64,000 nt of DNA, taken from the NCBI RefSeq assembly GCF_007828035.1, contig NZ_VITV01000002.1:434001-498000 (forward strand). The letters run 5' to 3'. Positions 54,770 through 63,833 of this stretch are shown here, one piece after another (position 1 is the stretch's first letter; each line of letters begins with the position of its first letter). The position numbers and the translations under genes are program-made. The DNA comes from Nitrospirillum amazonense. Its GTDB lineage: Bacteria > Pseudomonadota > Alphaproteobacteria > Azospirillales > Azospirillaceae. Below the pieces are notes generated by a model. It had not been told where the DNA came from and made no database searches. It worked only from the letters and a program-made list of their open reading frames with translations.

Positions 54770-55420
54770 ATGACCCAGAACCTGACGCCGCCGGGGCATG
54801 ACTGCCCCTTATGCCCCCGGTTGGTGGATTATCGCCTGCGCAACCGCGCGGCCTTCCCTGACAAATTCAACGGGCCGGTGCCGTCCTTCGGCGGCCTGGA
54901 CGCCCGCCTGCTGGTGGTGGGCCTGGCCCCCGGGCTGCGCGGCGCCAACTTCACCGGCCGTCCTTTCACCGGCGACTACGCCGGCGACCTGCTGTACGCC
55001 ACCCTGCTGAAGTTCGGCTTCGCCACGGGCCAGTATCTGGAGCGGCCGGATGACGGCCTGACCCTGATCGACGCGCGCATCACCAACGCGGTCCGCTGCG
55101 TCCCGCCCGAGAACAAGCCCACGCCGGAAGAATCGCACACCTGCCGCCCCTTCCTGGTGGCGGAACTGGAAGCGATGACCAGGCTCAAGGCCGTGGTGGC
55201 CCTGGGCTCCGTCTCCCACACCAGCGTCATCCGTACCTTCGGCCTGCGCCAGGCGGCCCATCCCTTCGGCCACGGCGCCCGGCACGACCTGGGCGGCGGA
55301 GTGACGCTGTTCGACAGCTACCACTGCTCCCGCTACAACACCAACACCGGCCGCCTGACCGACACCATGTTCGAGGACGTGTTCAAGGCCGTGCGCCAGT
55401 ACCTGGACGCATCGGAATAA
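54770..55420 (+). CDS. Type 5 uracil-DNA glycosylase (UdgB)
   Basis: A 216-residue family 5 uracil-DNA glycosylase. Iron-sulfur cysteines are visible in DCPLCPRLVDYR and in CVPPENKPTPEESHTCRPFL; the active-site loop reads VVGLAPGLRGANFTGRPFTGDYAG, and the later DSYHCSRYNTNTGRL is the catalytic C-terminal motif region. It removes uracil and some other deaminated bases. The start at 54770 (MTQNLTPPGHDCP) places the first Cys pair correctly. It follows the NYN gene by 41 bp. Confidence 0.92.
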   Translation: MTQNLTPPGHDCPLCPRLVDYRLRNRAAFPDKFNGPVPSFGGLDARLLVVGLAPGLRGANFTGRPFTGDYAGDLLYATLLKFGFATGQYLERPDDGLTLIDARITNAVRCVPPENKPTPEESHTCRPFLVAELEAMTRLKAVVALGSVSHTSVIRTFGLRQAAHPFGHGARHDLGGGVTLFDSYHCSRYNTNTGRLTDTMFEDVFKAVRQYLDASE

Positions 55421-55433
55421 AGCCCACCCAGAC

Positions 55434-55463
55434 AAAAGGCCGGAGCGAACGCCCCGGCCTTTT
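55434..55463. terminator. Bidirectional terminator between udgB and smpB
   Basis: A 10-bp stem (AAAAGGCCGG with CCGGCCTTTT) around a 10-nt loop, T-rich on either strand. Confidence 0.85.
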
Positions 55464-55485
55464 GCATCTCTGGGCGGCCTTGCTG

Positions 55486-55956
55486 TCAGCCCTTGGCCCG
55501 CATCAGGCGCGCCTTGTCGCGCTGCCAGTCGCGTTCCTTCTCCGCCTCGCGCTTGTCGCCCTTCTTCTTGCCCTTGGCCACGCCGATCTCGACCTTGGCG
55601 TAGCCGCGGTCATTGAAATAGATCGACAGCGGAATCAGGGTGACGCCGTCGCGGCGAATGGAGGCGAACAGCTTGTCCATCTCGCGGCGGCGGACCAGCA
55701 GCTTGCGCGCCCGTTTGGGCTCATGCTGGAAGAAGCGGCCGGCCAGCTGGTACTCCGGGAAATGGGCGTTGATCAGGTACAACTCCCCATCCCGCTCGCC
55801 GGCGTAGGACTCGGCGATGCTGACCCGGCCGGCGCGAAGCGACTTCACCTCCGTCCCGGTCAGCATGATGCCAGCCTCGATCGTTTCGGTGATGAAATAA
55901 TCAAAGCGGGCGCGCCGGTTCTGCGCGGCGTATTTATGTTCGTCGGCGCGTGCCAT
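55486..55956 (-). CDS. smpB: SsrA-binding protein
   Basis: A 156-residue SmpB that delivers tmRNA to stalled ribosomes. Conserved stretches: [113 protein letters not shown]. Start and length are standard. It lies after dapA on the same strand (25 bp gap), the common alphaproteobacterial order. Confidence 0.96.
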   Translation of the reverse strand: MARADEHKYAAQNRRARFDYFITETIEAGIMLTGTEVKSLRAGRVSIAESYAGERDGELYLINAHFPEYQLAGRFFQHEPKRARKLLVRRREMDKLFASIRRDGVTLIPLSIYFNDRGYAKVEIGVAKGKKKGDKREAEKERDWQRDKARLMRAKG

Positions 55957-55978
55957 GGCGGCTATCCGGCCCTTTCCC

Positions 55979-56872
55979 TCAGCTCAGCAGGCCAGCGTGG
56001 ACCAGGGCTGCGCGCACCAGCTCCTGAGTCGCCGACGTGGTTTCCACCAGCGGCAGGCGCAGTTCCGGACGGCACAGGCCCAGCAGGCTGGCGGCGTACT
56101 TTACCGGCGCCGGGCTGGTCTCCACGAACATGGCGTGGTGCAGCGGCATCAGCAGGTCGCGGATGCGGGCCATCTCCGCCAGGTCGCCGCGCACCCAGGC
56201 GTTCTGCATCTCGGCGCACAGGCGCGGCGCCACGTTGGCCGTGACGGAGATGCACCCCACCCCGCCCTGCGCCAGGAAGGCCGTGGCAGTGGCATCCTCG
56301 CCCGACAGCTGGATGAAGTCGGCGCCGACTTCGAGCCGTGTGCGCAACGGCCGCACCAAATCGGCGGTGGCGTCCTTCACCCCAACGATGTTAGGCAACG
56401 CCGCGAGACGGGCCATGGTGGCGATCGACATGTCGATCACGCTGCGGCCGGGGATGTTATAAATGATGATGGGCAGGTCGGCCGCATCATGGATGGCTTT
56501 GAAATGCTGGTAGAGACCTTCTTGCGTCGGCTTGTTGTAGTAGGGCGTCACCACCAGGGCGGCGTCGGCGCCCACGGCCTTGGCGTGCTTGGTAAGGCTG
56601 ATGGCCTCCGCCGTGGAGTTGCTGCCGGTGCCGGCGACCACGGGGACGCGGCGGTCGGCCACCTCGACGCACAGTTCGACCAGGCGGCGGTGTTCCTCAT
56701 GGCTCAGCGTCGGCGACTCGCCGGTGGTGCCGCAGGGGACCAGCCCGTGCGTGCCCTCTTTCACCTGCCAGTCCACCAGGGCCTGGAAGGCGCGCTCGTC
56801 CACTTTGCCGTCGGCGAACGGCGTGATCAGGGCGACGAGGGAACCGGCGAGGGCGGGCGTGGCGGTGGTCAT
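55979..56872 (-). CDS. dapA: 4-hydroxy-tetrahydrodipicolinate synthase
   Basis: A 297-residue TIM-barrel enzyme that condenses pyruvate with aspartate semialdehyde for lysine and diaminopimelate. Key residues lie in [36 protein letters not shown] and the Schiff-base lysine in [11 protein letters not shown]. The start at 56872 is preferred to an ATG seven codons upstream (56893). It is divergent from the lytic transglycosylase gene. Confidence 0.95.
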   Translation of the reverse strand: MTTATPALAGSLVALITPFADGKVDERAFQALVDWQVKEGTHGLVPCGTTGESPTLSHEEHRRLVELCVEVADRRVPVVAGTGSNSTAEAISLTKHAKAVGADAALVVTPYYNKPTQEGLYQHFKAIHDAADLPIIIYNIPGRSVIDMSIATMARLAALPNIVGVKDATADLVRPLRTRLEVGADFIQLSGEDATATAFLAQGGVGCISVTANVAPRLCAEMQNAWVRGDLAEMARIRDLLMPLHHAMFVETSPAPVKYAASLLGLCRPELRLPLVETTSATQELVRAALVHAGLLS

Positions 56873-56989
56873 CTCTGCAATCTCCGTGGGCATTCGACCC
56901 GAAAGGCGCGAACCTTAGCGGCCCCGCACCTAGGTGACAAGCGACGAGAAAAGGCCCCCTGGCCCCCGTTCCGGCGAGGGCTGGCCGCC

Positions 56990-58933
56990 TTGATCCTGCC
57001 GCTTTCCCTGCTGTGTGCGCCGATGGCGGCCATGGCCCAGTCCTCCAGCGATATCAGCACCTACCGCGCCGCCTTCAAGGCAGCGGACAGGGGCAAGTGG
57101 GCCGACGCCCACAAGCTGGCCGAACGCGGGCATGACCCGCTGGCCGACAAGGTCCTGACCTGGATGGATCTCGGCCGCGCCGACACCGACGCCAGCTTCC
57201 AGGAGCTGGCAGACTTCATCGACAAGAATCCGGATTGGCCCGGCCTGGCGGCCCTGCGGCGCAACGCCGAAATTCGCATGCCCAATTTCGGCGACACGCC
57301 GACGCGCGACTGGTTCGACAAGCACCCGCCCCTGACCACCGCCGGCTTCATGCGTTACGCCGACAGCCTGCTGAACCTGGGCGACAGCGAGAAGGCCATC
57401 GGTCTGATTCGCGACCGCTACATCAAGGGCAACTTCGGCGTGGTGGACGAGCGGACGTTCCGCACCAAGTACGTGGCCATCCTGCGCCCCGCCGACCATT
57501 GGGCCCGCCTGGACCGCCTGCTGTGGGAGAACGACGAAGAGGACGCGCGGCGCATGCTGCCCATCGTCGACCCCGGCCACCAGGCCGTGGCGCTGGCCCG
57601 CCTGGCCATGGCCGACTTGGACCCGGGCGTGGAACGCCTGCTGCAGCAGGTGCCCGCGCCGTTGATGAGCGAGCCCGGCATCACCTATGAGCGGCTGCGC
57701 TGGCGCCGGCGCAAGGAGATGGACGCCGGCGCGCTGGAGATCGTTGAGAACCTGCCCAAGGATGCGGGGAAGGAACTGGGCCATCCCGAGGCCTGGTGGA
57801 CGGAACGGCACATCCTGGCGCGCCACCTGATGGACCAGGGGCAGATGCAGCGCGCCTACCGCCTGGCGGCCAACCACGGCGTGACCGATGGCCTTGGCTT
57901 CATCCAGGCGGAATTCCTGGCCGGCTGGCTGTCGCTGCAGTTCCTGAACAAGCCGGAACAGGCGCTGGAGCATTTCACCCGGCTGTACGAGGGCGTGTCC
58001 TCCCCCGTCGGTCAGTCGCGCGGTGCCTATTGGGCCGGCCGCGCCTGTGAGAAGCTGGGCAACCCGGAGCGCGCCCGCCAGTGGTATGAACTGGGGGCCC
58101 GCTACGGCAGCACCTTCTACGGCATGATGGCCCAGGAGAAGCTGGGCCAGGCGGAGGCCATCCCCATCGCCCCCACGCCCTCCGCCGACGCCCGCGCCAA
58201 GTTCGAAAAGAACGAGCTGGCGCGCGCCGCCCGCCTGCTGGACAAGGTTCTGACCGAGGACGACGACCGTGTGGACCTGTTCCTGCGCAAGCTGTCACAG
58301 GATGCCAAGACGCCGGACGACTTCGTGCTGGTGGCCAAGGCGGCGCTGGAAATGCACCGCCGCGACCTGGGTGTGGGTATCAGCCGGCTGTCGCTGAACA
58401 AGGGCATCGTGCTGGCCGACGCGGGCTATCCCATCGTCTCCAGCCACCTGCCGGCCCAGCCAGATCCGGCGCTGATCCATGCCCTCATCCGCCAGGAAAG
58501 CAGCTTCAAGGTGGACGCGGCCAGCGGCGCCGGCGCCCTGGGCCTGATGCAGCTGATGCCGCCCACGGCGCAGCAACTTGCCAAGCGCGAGGGCATGAAA
58601 TACACGGTCGCCAAGCTGACCCACGACCCCGACTTCAACATCCGCGTGGGCAGCGTCTTCGTGCAGGATCTGCTGGACCGCTTCGGCGGCTCCTACATCC
58701 TGGCCATCGCCGCGTACAACGCCGGCCCCGGCCGGGTGGCCAACTGGCTGCGCGACTATGGCGACCCACGCATCGAGGCGGTGGATCCGGTGGACTGGAT
58801 CGAGACGCTGCCCTTCTACGAGACGCGCAACTATGTCCAGCGCGTGCTGGAGAACCTGCACGTCTACCGTATCCGCATGGGGGGCCGCCAAATGCCCATG
58901 ACCACCGATTTGAAGCGGGGCACGGCCGGTTAA
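56990..58933 (+). CDS. Soluble lytic murein transglycosylase (start uncertain)
   Basis: About 647 residues. A hydrophobic leader ending in APMAAMAQ is followed by a long superhelical TPR/U-shaped domain and a C-terminal SLT domain: LIHALIRQESSFKVDAASGAGALGLMQLMPPTAQQLAK (catalytic Glu in QESSF), FNIRVGSVFVQDLLDRFGGSYILAIAAYNAGPGRVANWL. It cleaves peptidoglycan to anhydromuropeptides. The frame stays open upstream through the dapA region, but no ATG, GTG or TTG lies between 56873 and a TTG at 56990, which has a GAGGG-like site. The leader there lacks a basic n-region; the basic residues KRREK and FRRG sit just before the TTG. Confidence 0.85.
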   Translation: MILPLSLLCAPMAAMAQSSSDISTYRAAFKAADRGKWADAHKLAERGHDPLADKVLTWMDLGRADTDASFQELADFIDKNPDWPGLAALRRNAEIRMPNFGDTPTRDWFDKHPPLTTAGFMRYADSLLNLGDSEKAIGLIRDRYIKGNFGVVDERTFRTKYVAILRPADHWARLDRLLWENDEEDARRMLPIVDPGHQAVALARLAMADLDPGVERLLQQVPAPLMSEPGITYERLRWRRRKEMDAGALEIVENLPKDAGKELGHPEAWWTERHILARHLMDQGQMQRAYRLAANHGVTDGLGFIQAEFLAGWLSLQFLNKPEQALEHFTRLYEGVSSPVGQSRGAYWAGRACEKLGNPERARQWYELGARYGSTFYGMMAQEKLGQAEAIPIAPTPSADARAKFEKNELARAARLLDKVLTEDDDRVDLFLRKLSQDAKTPDDFVLVAKAALEMHRRDLGVGISRLSLNKGIVLADAGYPIVSSHLPAQPDPALIHALIRQESSFKVDAASGAGALGLMQLMPPTAQQLAKREGMKYTVAKLTHDPDFNIRVGSVFVQDLLDRFGGSYILAIAAYNAGPGRVANWLRDYGDPRIEAVDPVDWIETLPFYETRNYVQRVLENLHVYRIRMGGRQMPMTTDLKRGTAG

Positions 58934-59068
58934 TGGCCAATCGGCAACACTATTTTGGTTAATTCGCGCAAAAGGTTAGGGGGAAAACCCTCAGACCCAA
59001 TGTTAACTTGCGATTAATAACGAACGCCATATCCTACCCGGGTAAACAGTTCCCGATAGGTATGTGCC

Positions 59069-59326
59069 ATGGCCTCTGTTCCCCTGGCTCCTCAGCCGCT
59101 TCCCGCCGCCCTGCTGCGGGCAGCCGTCATTCATCATCGTCTGGTCGACGCCTTCATTCAGCTGACGCGGACTGAACTGGCGCGTCAGCGCGATGATTAC
59201 GCCCGCGACAGCCTCAATGAATTGCTGGACGTGCTGAAGGCCCAGCTCGCCGTTTACGGACCGGACGCCGTAATCCCCCCGCCGGCAGGGACGCCGACGG
59301 GGATGGAGCCAGCCAATCTGCCCTAA
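59069..59326 (+). CDS. Small protein of unknown function
   Basis: An 85-residue protein I do not recognise. The middle (LLRAAVIHHRLVDAFIQLTRTELARQRDDYARDSLNELLDVLKAQLAVYG) is predicted helical and mildly amphipathic, flanked by proline-rich ends. No signal peptide or known motif is seen. It has a regular start after an AT-rich promoter-like region, and its codon use matches the surrounding genes, so I think it is real. It may pair functionally with the XRE regulator downstream, but nothing shows this. Confidence 0.55.
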   Translation: MASVPLAPQPLPAALLRAAVIHHRLVDAFIQLTRTELARQRDDYARDSLNELLDVLKAQLAVYGPDAVIPPPAGTPTGMEPANLP

Positions 59327-59682
59327 GCTACGTGATTAGGAGGTGCCGGGCCTCGGCACCCACGGAAGAGTGGCGCGAGTCGGCGCGCATACCCGTCCGC
59401 GCCTGAACTTTTCAGCCGTGAAACCCCCGAGATCACTGCCGTCCGCCGGTATCCGAGATTGTTACGGGGACTGAAAAGATGAATACTATTGTATTCTCTC
59501 AGCTAAACAGCTTTAAAGAAGGAAACAGCGGGGAAAGGTTGAGTGTGGGGAGACAATGCCAGTTGTCAGCGCCAAGGCGCCTCCATACTCTCGCCCCAAT
59601 TCAGGCTTCCTACCTTAGTAGGTTATGCTGTCGTCCCATCCGATGATCTCAGATGGCGCGTCATCGACTTGGAGTAGTGCCC
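59327..59682. other. Non-coding stretch before the XRE regulator
   Basis: About 350 bp. It holds a hairpin at 59342-59360 (GGTGCCG and CGGCACC, 5-nt loop) without a T-run, and then an AT-rich section from about 59470 to 59520, probably the promoter region of the regulator. No convincing gene. Confidence 0.5.
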
Positions 59683-60270
59683 ATGCCCCGTAGGACTAAG
59701 AACACGGTTGTTGCCGAACTTGAAGGCAAAATTGAGAACCACGTCGCCAGCCGCATCCGTTTGCGCCGCGGTCTTCTGGGGATGAGCCAGTCGGATCTGG
59801 CCCGCGCCTTAGGCATCACCTTCCAGCAGGTGCAGAAATATGAGCGGGGCTCCAACCGCGTCTCGGTAGGCAAGCTGTATCGCCTGGCCGAAATCCTGGA
59901 CGTGCCGCTGACCTTCTTCTTCGACGACCTGGAGAGTGGCGCCGACCGCCCCGCCCCCACCAGCTTCAGCGCACCGGATGAGGGCTCGCCGCTGCTGTCG
60001 CGCCGCGACCTAGACCTGCTGCGCGCTTGGCGCAACGCGCCGGCGGACATCGCCGACTGCGTCGCCGGCCTGCTGCGCGCCGTGTCGCATGACGATGACG
60101 GGGCCGAAACCGCCCCGGTCGCCCCTTCCACCGCCGCCTCCAGCGAGGAAGACGCCGGCGGCGACGCCAAGCCCGCCCGCCGGCGCCGCGGCGCCGTCTG
60201 GGACCCCGCCGACATGTATAAAGCGGCCAAGGCGCCCAAGCGCGGCAAGTCGGCTCCCACGCCCCCGTAA
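59683..60270 (+). CDS. XRE-family helix-turn-helix regulator
   Basis: A 195-residue regulator. The Cro/CI-type domain is SRIRLRRGLLGMSQSDLARALGITFQQVQKYERGSNRVSVGKLYRLAEILDVPLTFFFDD. This resembles the alphaproteobacterial group of about 130-200 residues that includes SinR/HipB-like cell-cycle or symbiosis regulators. The C-terminal 60 residues are low-complexity, acidic then basic (PARRRRGAVWDP). The start at 59683 (MPRRTKN) follows GGAG. Targets unknown. Confidence 0.87.
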   Translation: MPRRTKNTVVAELEGKIENHVASRIRLRRGLLGMSQSDLARALGITFQQVQKYERGSNRVSVGKLYRLAEILDVPLTFFFDDLESGADRPAPTSFSAPDEGSPLLSRRDLDLLRAWRNAPADIADCVAGLLRAVSHDDDGAETAPVAPSTAASSEEDAGGDAKPARRRRGAVWDPADMYKAAKAPKRGKSAPTPP

Positions 60271-60315
60271 GGCGCCAGCACACGATCCCTTCATGGGGAC
60301 GGCTTCAGGTCGAAG

Positions 60316-60350
60316 ACGGGCGCGGCGGGCAACTGCCGCGCCCGTTTCGT
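60316..60350 (+). terminator. Terminator after the XRE gene
   Basis: An 11-bp stem (ACGGGCGCGGC with GCCGCGCCCGT) around an 8-nt loop, followed by TTCGTCT. Confidence 0.7.
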
Positions 60351-60404
60351 CTCAATTCAGGCAATTGGACATGATCGACTTCAATACAGCTTGATCAAAG
60401 CCGC

Positions 60405-60905
60405 CTAACCCTTCCCTCCTTGCGGCCCATCCATTGCCCGGCGTATCCGCTCGTAAAGCGAGGTGCGCGCCAGGGCGGCGTCCAGGCTGTCGAGCATCGA
60501 CATCACGTCCGCCACCTCGGCGTTGAGTTCCACCGCGACCACGTCCATCGCCGCCCAGACGGGCGCCAGTTGGCGGTACAGCGCCCGCCCCTGGTCGGAC
60601 AGGTCAAGCCGCCGGCTGCGCGCGTCGCGGGGGTCCGATTGCGCCTGGATGAGGCCCGCCACCTCCAGGGAGCGGCGCGTCTGGCTGACGGACGGCTGGG
60701 TGATGCCCAGGGCCCGCGCCAGTTCCGCCACCGACGCCGGCCCCTGCTCGGCCAGGTGTTCCATCACCCCCCACCACCGCTGTTCGAACACGACCCCCAG
60801 GTCGGCGTAAACCCGGCCGGCGTCCTGGTCCATGCGTTCAACCAGGCGGCGCAGGCGGCCGCCGATGGCCAGGGGGCCGCGCTTGCGGGTGTGATCCGTT
60901 GCCAT
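60405..60905 (-). CDS. MarR-family transcriptional regulator
   Basis: A 166-residue MarR protein with the core RLVERMDQDAGRVYADLGVVFEQRWWGVMEHLAEQGPASVAELARALGITQPSVSQTRRSLEVAGLIQAQSDPRDARSRRLDLSDQG. The recognition helix is ITQPSVSQTRRSL and the wing is DPRDARSRRL. It is divergent from the S41 gene 97 bp away, with a palindrome between them, so it probably controls both itself and that gene. The start at 60905 is chosen over distant upstream ATGs. Confidence 0.88.
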   Translation of the reverse strand: MATDHTRKRGPLAIGGRLRRLVERMDQDAGRVYADLGVVFEQRWWGVMEHLAEQGPASVAELARALGITQPSVSQTRRSLEVAGLIQAQSDPRDARSRRLDLSDQGRALYRQLAPVWAAMDVVAVELNAEVADVMSMLDSLDAALARTSLYERIRRAMDGPQGGKG

Positions 60906-60924
60906 CGGTTCCTCGCACTTGTAT

Positions 60925-60944
60925 TTACATAGGCGCCTAACTAA
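60925..60944. promoter_or_regulatory. Candidate MarR operator
   Basis: A 20-bp dyad with a perfect 10-bp core (TAGGCGCCTA, 60930-60939) and TTA/TAA at the ends; 8 of 10 half-site positions match. It lies 20 bp before the marR-type start codon. Confidence 0.5.
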
Positions 60945-61002
60945 TATCAACGCCATCCGGGATTGCATATCACCTGGATGCGAAAACAGCGAAGGGGGGA
61001 TC

Positions 61003-62523
61003 ATGCGACACGCTTCCGGCATGCCGATGGGGCGCCGTGTTCGGGCCTTGGCGCTTCTTTGTGTCTTGACCTCGGGCGTCCTGGCGCTCGTCCCTCTCCC
61101 GGCAACCGCGCAGTCCGCCGCCCAGGCCAATTATTCCCCCGACCAGGTGCTGACGGACCTGGACATGCTGTATCAGCGGTTGAAGGCCGACGCCTTCGAC
61201 CTCTACGCCTTCACCCCTGAAGCGGAGATGGACAGCCTCCACCAGACGCTGCGGGCGGGGATCACGGGGCCTATGACGCGCACCGAGGTCGAGGCGCGCT
61301 TCCAACGCCTCGCGGCAATGGCCCACCAGGGGCATGCGCGGGTCGAGGGCGTCTACGGCGCCTGGGCGGCCTACCGGAAGGCAGGGGGACGCGCGTTTCC
61401 CTTCATGGTCCGCATCCGCGATGGCCGCCTCCATATCGCCGCCAACCTCAGCGACGTTCCACATCTGCCCCGGGGCGCCGAGATCCTGGCCATCGACGGG
61501 GTGCCGGCGGCACGCTGGCTGGAGCGCACGCGCGCTCATATCTCGGCCGAGACAACGGCGCTGGCGGACAGCATCCTGGAATATGATTTCCCCATGTGCC
61601 TCTGGGTGGAGGCCGGCGCCCGGTCCGGTTTCATGGTCCGCGTGAAGGCGGCCGACGGCGGCGCGTTCGACACTGAGGTCGCCGCGCGAACGGCATCGGA
61701 AATCGCGGCGGCTGCCAGCCGGCAGCCGCCGCGCCTGGACCTGGAGCATCCCCTGCGGGACGCCCGAATCCTGGCCAATGGCGTCGGCTATCTGCGCCCC
61801 GGCCCGTTTTACAATGAGGCCGCCAAGACCGGCGCGGACGAGTGGGATGTGACAGCGTTCCGGACGTTCATCAACAACGCCTTCGGCATGTTCGCGGCCA
61901 AGGACGTGCACCGTCTGATCATCGACCTTCGCGGCAATCCCGGCGGCGACAGCCTGTTCAGCGACGTCATGGTCTCCTGGATCGCCGACCGGCCCTATCG
62001 CTTCTTTTCATCGTTCAAGATACGGGTCAGCGCCGACGCCGTCACGGCGAACCAGGACCGCATCCTGCACGACGCGGTCGCGGCCGGCCCCATCTCCCGC
62101 CGCTTCGCCGACTTGTATGCCACTGCCCATCCCGGCGCCGTCGTGGACTTCACCCTTCCGGAAACGCAGCCCAATCCGGGCGGACGGTTCCAGGGCACGG
62201 TGTACGCCCTGATTGATCGGCACACCTATTCCAACGGGGTGGCCGTTGCCGCCACCATCCAGGACTATGGGTTCGGCAAGGTCCTGGGGGAGGCGACCAC
62301 CGACATGGCGACCGCCTATGGCGCTATGGAACGGTTCACACTGCCCATCACGAGCATCACCGTGGGCTTTCCCAAGGCGCACATCGTGCGGCCCAACGGC
62401 GACACGCGGCCCCGGGGGGTGACGCCAGACATCGCCATCCCGGCGCCTTTGATCGAAACGCCCGACGACGCCATGCTTCAGCGCGCGGCAGAGATCGCCG
62501 CCACGGACCCAGCCCTGCACTGA
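61003..62523 (+). CDS. Exported S41-family (tricorn/C-terminal-processing-like) peptidase
   Basis: A 506-residue protein with a signal peptide (VRALALLCVLTSGVLALVPLPATAQ). The S41 fold is recognised in LIIDLRGNPGGDSLFSDVM and in ALIDRHTYSNGVAVAATIQDYGFGKVLGEATTD, where the Ser of YSNG is the probable nucleophile. The N-terminal half (YSPDQVLTDLDMLYQRLKADAFDLYAFT...) is typical of the bacterial S41 members that resemble eukaryotic IRBP-type domains. The natural substrate is unknown. A GGGGGGATC site precedes the ATG. Divergent from the MarR gene. Confidence 0.87.
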   Translation: MRHASGMPMGRRVRALALLCVLTSGVLALVPLPATAQSAAQANYSPDQVLTDLDMLYQRLKADAFDLYAFTPEAEMDSLHQTLRAGITGPMTRTEVEARFQRLAAMAHQGHARVEGVYGAWAAYRKAGGRAFPFMVRIRDGRLHIAANLSDVPHLPRGAEILAIDGVPAARWLERTRAHISAETTALADSILEYDFPMCLWVEAGARSGFMVRVKAADGGAFDTEVAARTASEIAAAASRQPPRLDLEHPLRDARILANGVGYLRPGPFYNEAAKTGADEWDVTAFRTFINNAFGMFAAKDVHRLIIDLRGNPGGDSLFSDVMVSWIADRPYRFFSSFKIRVSADAVTANQDRILHDAVAAGPISRRFADLYATAHPGAVVDFTLPETQPNPGGRFQGTVYALIDRHTYSNGVAVAATIQDYGFGKVLGEATTDMATAYGAMERFTLPITSITVGFPKAHIVRPNGDTRPRGVTPDIAIPAPLIETPDDAMLQRAAEIAATDPALH

Positions 62524-62532
62524 AAGTCCGGC

Positions 62533-62844
62533 TCAACCCTTCTTCACGAACTCCGCCCGCAGCACGAGGCCCTTGATGGTGTCGTGGCGGCAGTCGATCT
62601 CCTGCGCGTCGCCGGTCAGGCGGATGGAACGGATGACCGTGCCGCGCTTCAGCACCTGGTTGGCGCCCTTGACCTTCAGGTCCTTGATCAGGGTGACGCT
62701 GTCGCCGTCGGCCAGCAGGTTGCCCACGGAATCCCGCACCTCGACTGTACTGGCAGCCGCCGCGTTGGCCGCCGCTTGGCTGGCCGGGATCCATTCGCCG
62801 CTGGCCTCGTCATAGACGAACTCTTCATCGGACGAACTATTCAT
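62533..62844 (-). CDS. PhnA/YjdM-like protein lacking the zinc ribbon
   Basis: A 103-residue protein whose C-terminal part (VEVRDSVGNLLADGDSVTLIKDLKVKGANQVLKRGTVIRSIRLTGDAQEIDCRHDTIKGLVLRAEFVKK) is the PhnA/YjdM domain. E. coli YjdM starts with a four-cysteine zinc ribbon; here the N-terminus (EEFVYDEASGEWIPASQAAANAA) has none. Despite the old name, a role in phosphonate use is not established. GAGG precedes the ATG at 62844. Confidence 0.88.
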   Translation of the reverse strand: MNSSSDEEFVYDEASGEWIPASQAAANAAAASTVEVRDSVGNLLADGDSVTLIKDLKVKGANQVLKRGTVIRSIRLTGDAQEIDCRHDTIKGLVLRAEFVKKG

Positions 62845-63065
62845 CGGGAACCTCAATCTCTGGGTATGAGCCACCGTCGCCCGGTGACGCCGAGATGGCG
62901 CGGGCGCGGTAGCGTGGGTGTGCCTATCATTGGGCCGGTGGATCGGGGCGCCGGCACGCCGCCGCCGGGAAGGTAGCGGACAGACCGGCAGCCGTCACGC
63001 CTGAAAGCCCCGGCGGTGCTACACTGGCCGCACAACGGCATTGCTTCATTCGGGAGCCTCACCTC

Positions 63066-63431
63066 ATGACCGACCTTCCCCAGGATCTCCAGGGCACGCG
63101 GGTGCTGGTCTGCGCGGCGGAGGGGCCGCTGCTGACCGGCGACCAGGACGCCGTGCCCCTGATCGGCCTGGCGTGGGAGCATGGTGCCCGGTTGGTGGCC
63201 ATCCCCCTCAGCCGCTTGGGCGCCGGCTTCCTGACGCTGGCTACGGGCCAGGCGGGGGCCGTCATCCAGAAGTTCGCCACCTACCAGTTGCGCCCCGTCA
63301 TCGTGGGCGACGTCAGCGCCTGGATGGCCAGCAGCGGGGCCCTGCGAGATTTCATCTATGAGGCCAACCGGGGCCAAGTCGTATGGTTCGTGGACGATCT
63401 GGCGGCCCTGGAACGGCGGCTGGCGCCTTGA
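63066..63431 (+). CDS. DUF4180-family protein
   Basis: A 121-residue protein with the DUF4180 pattern: GPLLTGDQDAVPLIGLAWEHGARLVAIPLSRLGAGFLTLATGQAGAVIQKFATYQLRPVIVGDVSAWMASSGALRDFIYEANRGQVVWFVDDLAALERRL. It is related to the STAS-like small proteins of unknown function. No membrane segments. It is followed by a hairpin and then the tRNA gene on the other strand. Confidence 0.85.
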   Translation: MTDLPQDLQGTRVLVCAAEGPLLTGDQDAVPLIGLAWEHGARLVAIPLSRLGAGFLTLATGQAGAVIQKFATYQLRPVIVGDVSAWMASSGALRDFIYEANRGQVVWFVDDLAALERRLAP

Positions 63432-63470
63432 ATGGCCGGCATCGTCACGCGGCCGGAACCAGAAACGACA

Positions 63471-63492
63471 AAGCCGCCCCAAGGGGCGGCTT
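63471..63492. terminator. Hairpin between the DUF4180 gene and tRNA-Ser
   Basis: Arms AAGCCGCCCC and GGGGCGGCTT separated by 2 nt. The tail is T-rich on the minus strand (TGTCGTTT), so it probably ends the tRNA transcript and may also serve the plus-strand gene. Confidence 0.6.
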
Positions 63493-63532
63493 GTCCGTTC
63501 ACTTAGCCCATGATGTGGCTTGCGCTAAATGA

Positions 63533-63624
63533 TGGCGGAGGGGATGGGATTCGAACCCACGGTACCAGTTTCCCGGTACGACGGTTTAGCAAACCGTTGC
63601 CTTCAGCCACTCGGCCACCCCTCC
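63533..63624 (-). tRNA. tRNA-Ser (anticodon GCT)
   Basis: A 92-nt class II tRNA with an encoded CCA. The acceptor stem pairs GGAGGGG with CCCCTCC, the T loop is GGTTCGAATCC, and the anticodon loop reads TTGCTAA with GCT in the middle. The long variable arm (TACCGGGAAACTGGTA) identifies a serine tRNA. Confidence 0.95.
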
Positions 63625-63833
63625 GTCCACCGACTGTCGTCGGCGGTTCGCGTATGTACTCGGGCGGCGGCCCCCTTGTCAACGATAACGGTGAGGAAAA
63701 ATCGCGGGAAAATGAAAAGGGGGACCAACCGGCCCCCCTGCCCACGCCCCACCCAGGATGTCCCCGGTGCGGCACCCTTTTTTTCCTGCCGGACCAAGGC
63801 GCAAGGGCCCGGCCCTCACCTTAAGCCTGCGCT

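Noticed and set aside
59479-59646. A 55-codon frame upstream of the XRE gene (MNTIVFSQLNSFKEG...)
   Set aside because: It starts in an AT-rich region without a ribosome-binding site, and the second half becomes Arg/Leu/Cys-rich; probably chance.
63533-63624. tRNA-Ser as an integration site for an element
   Set aside because: No duplicated tRNA 3' end or integrase is seen within the window on either side.
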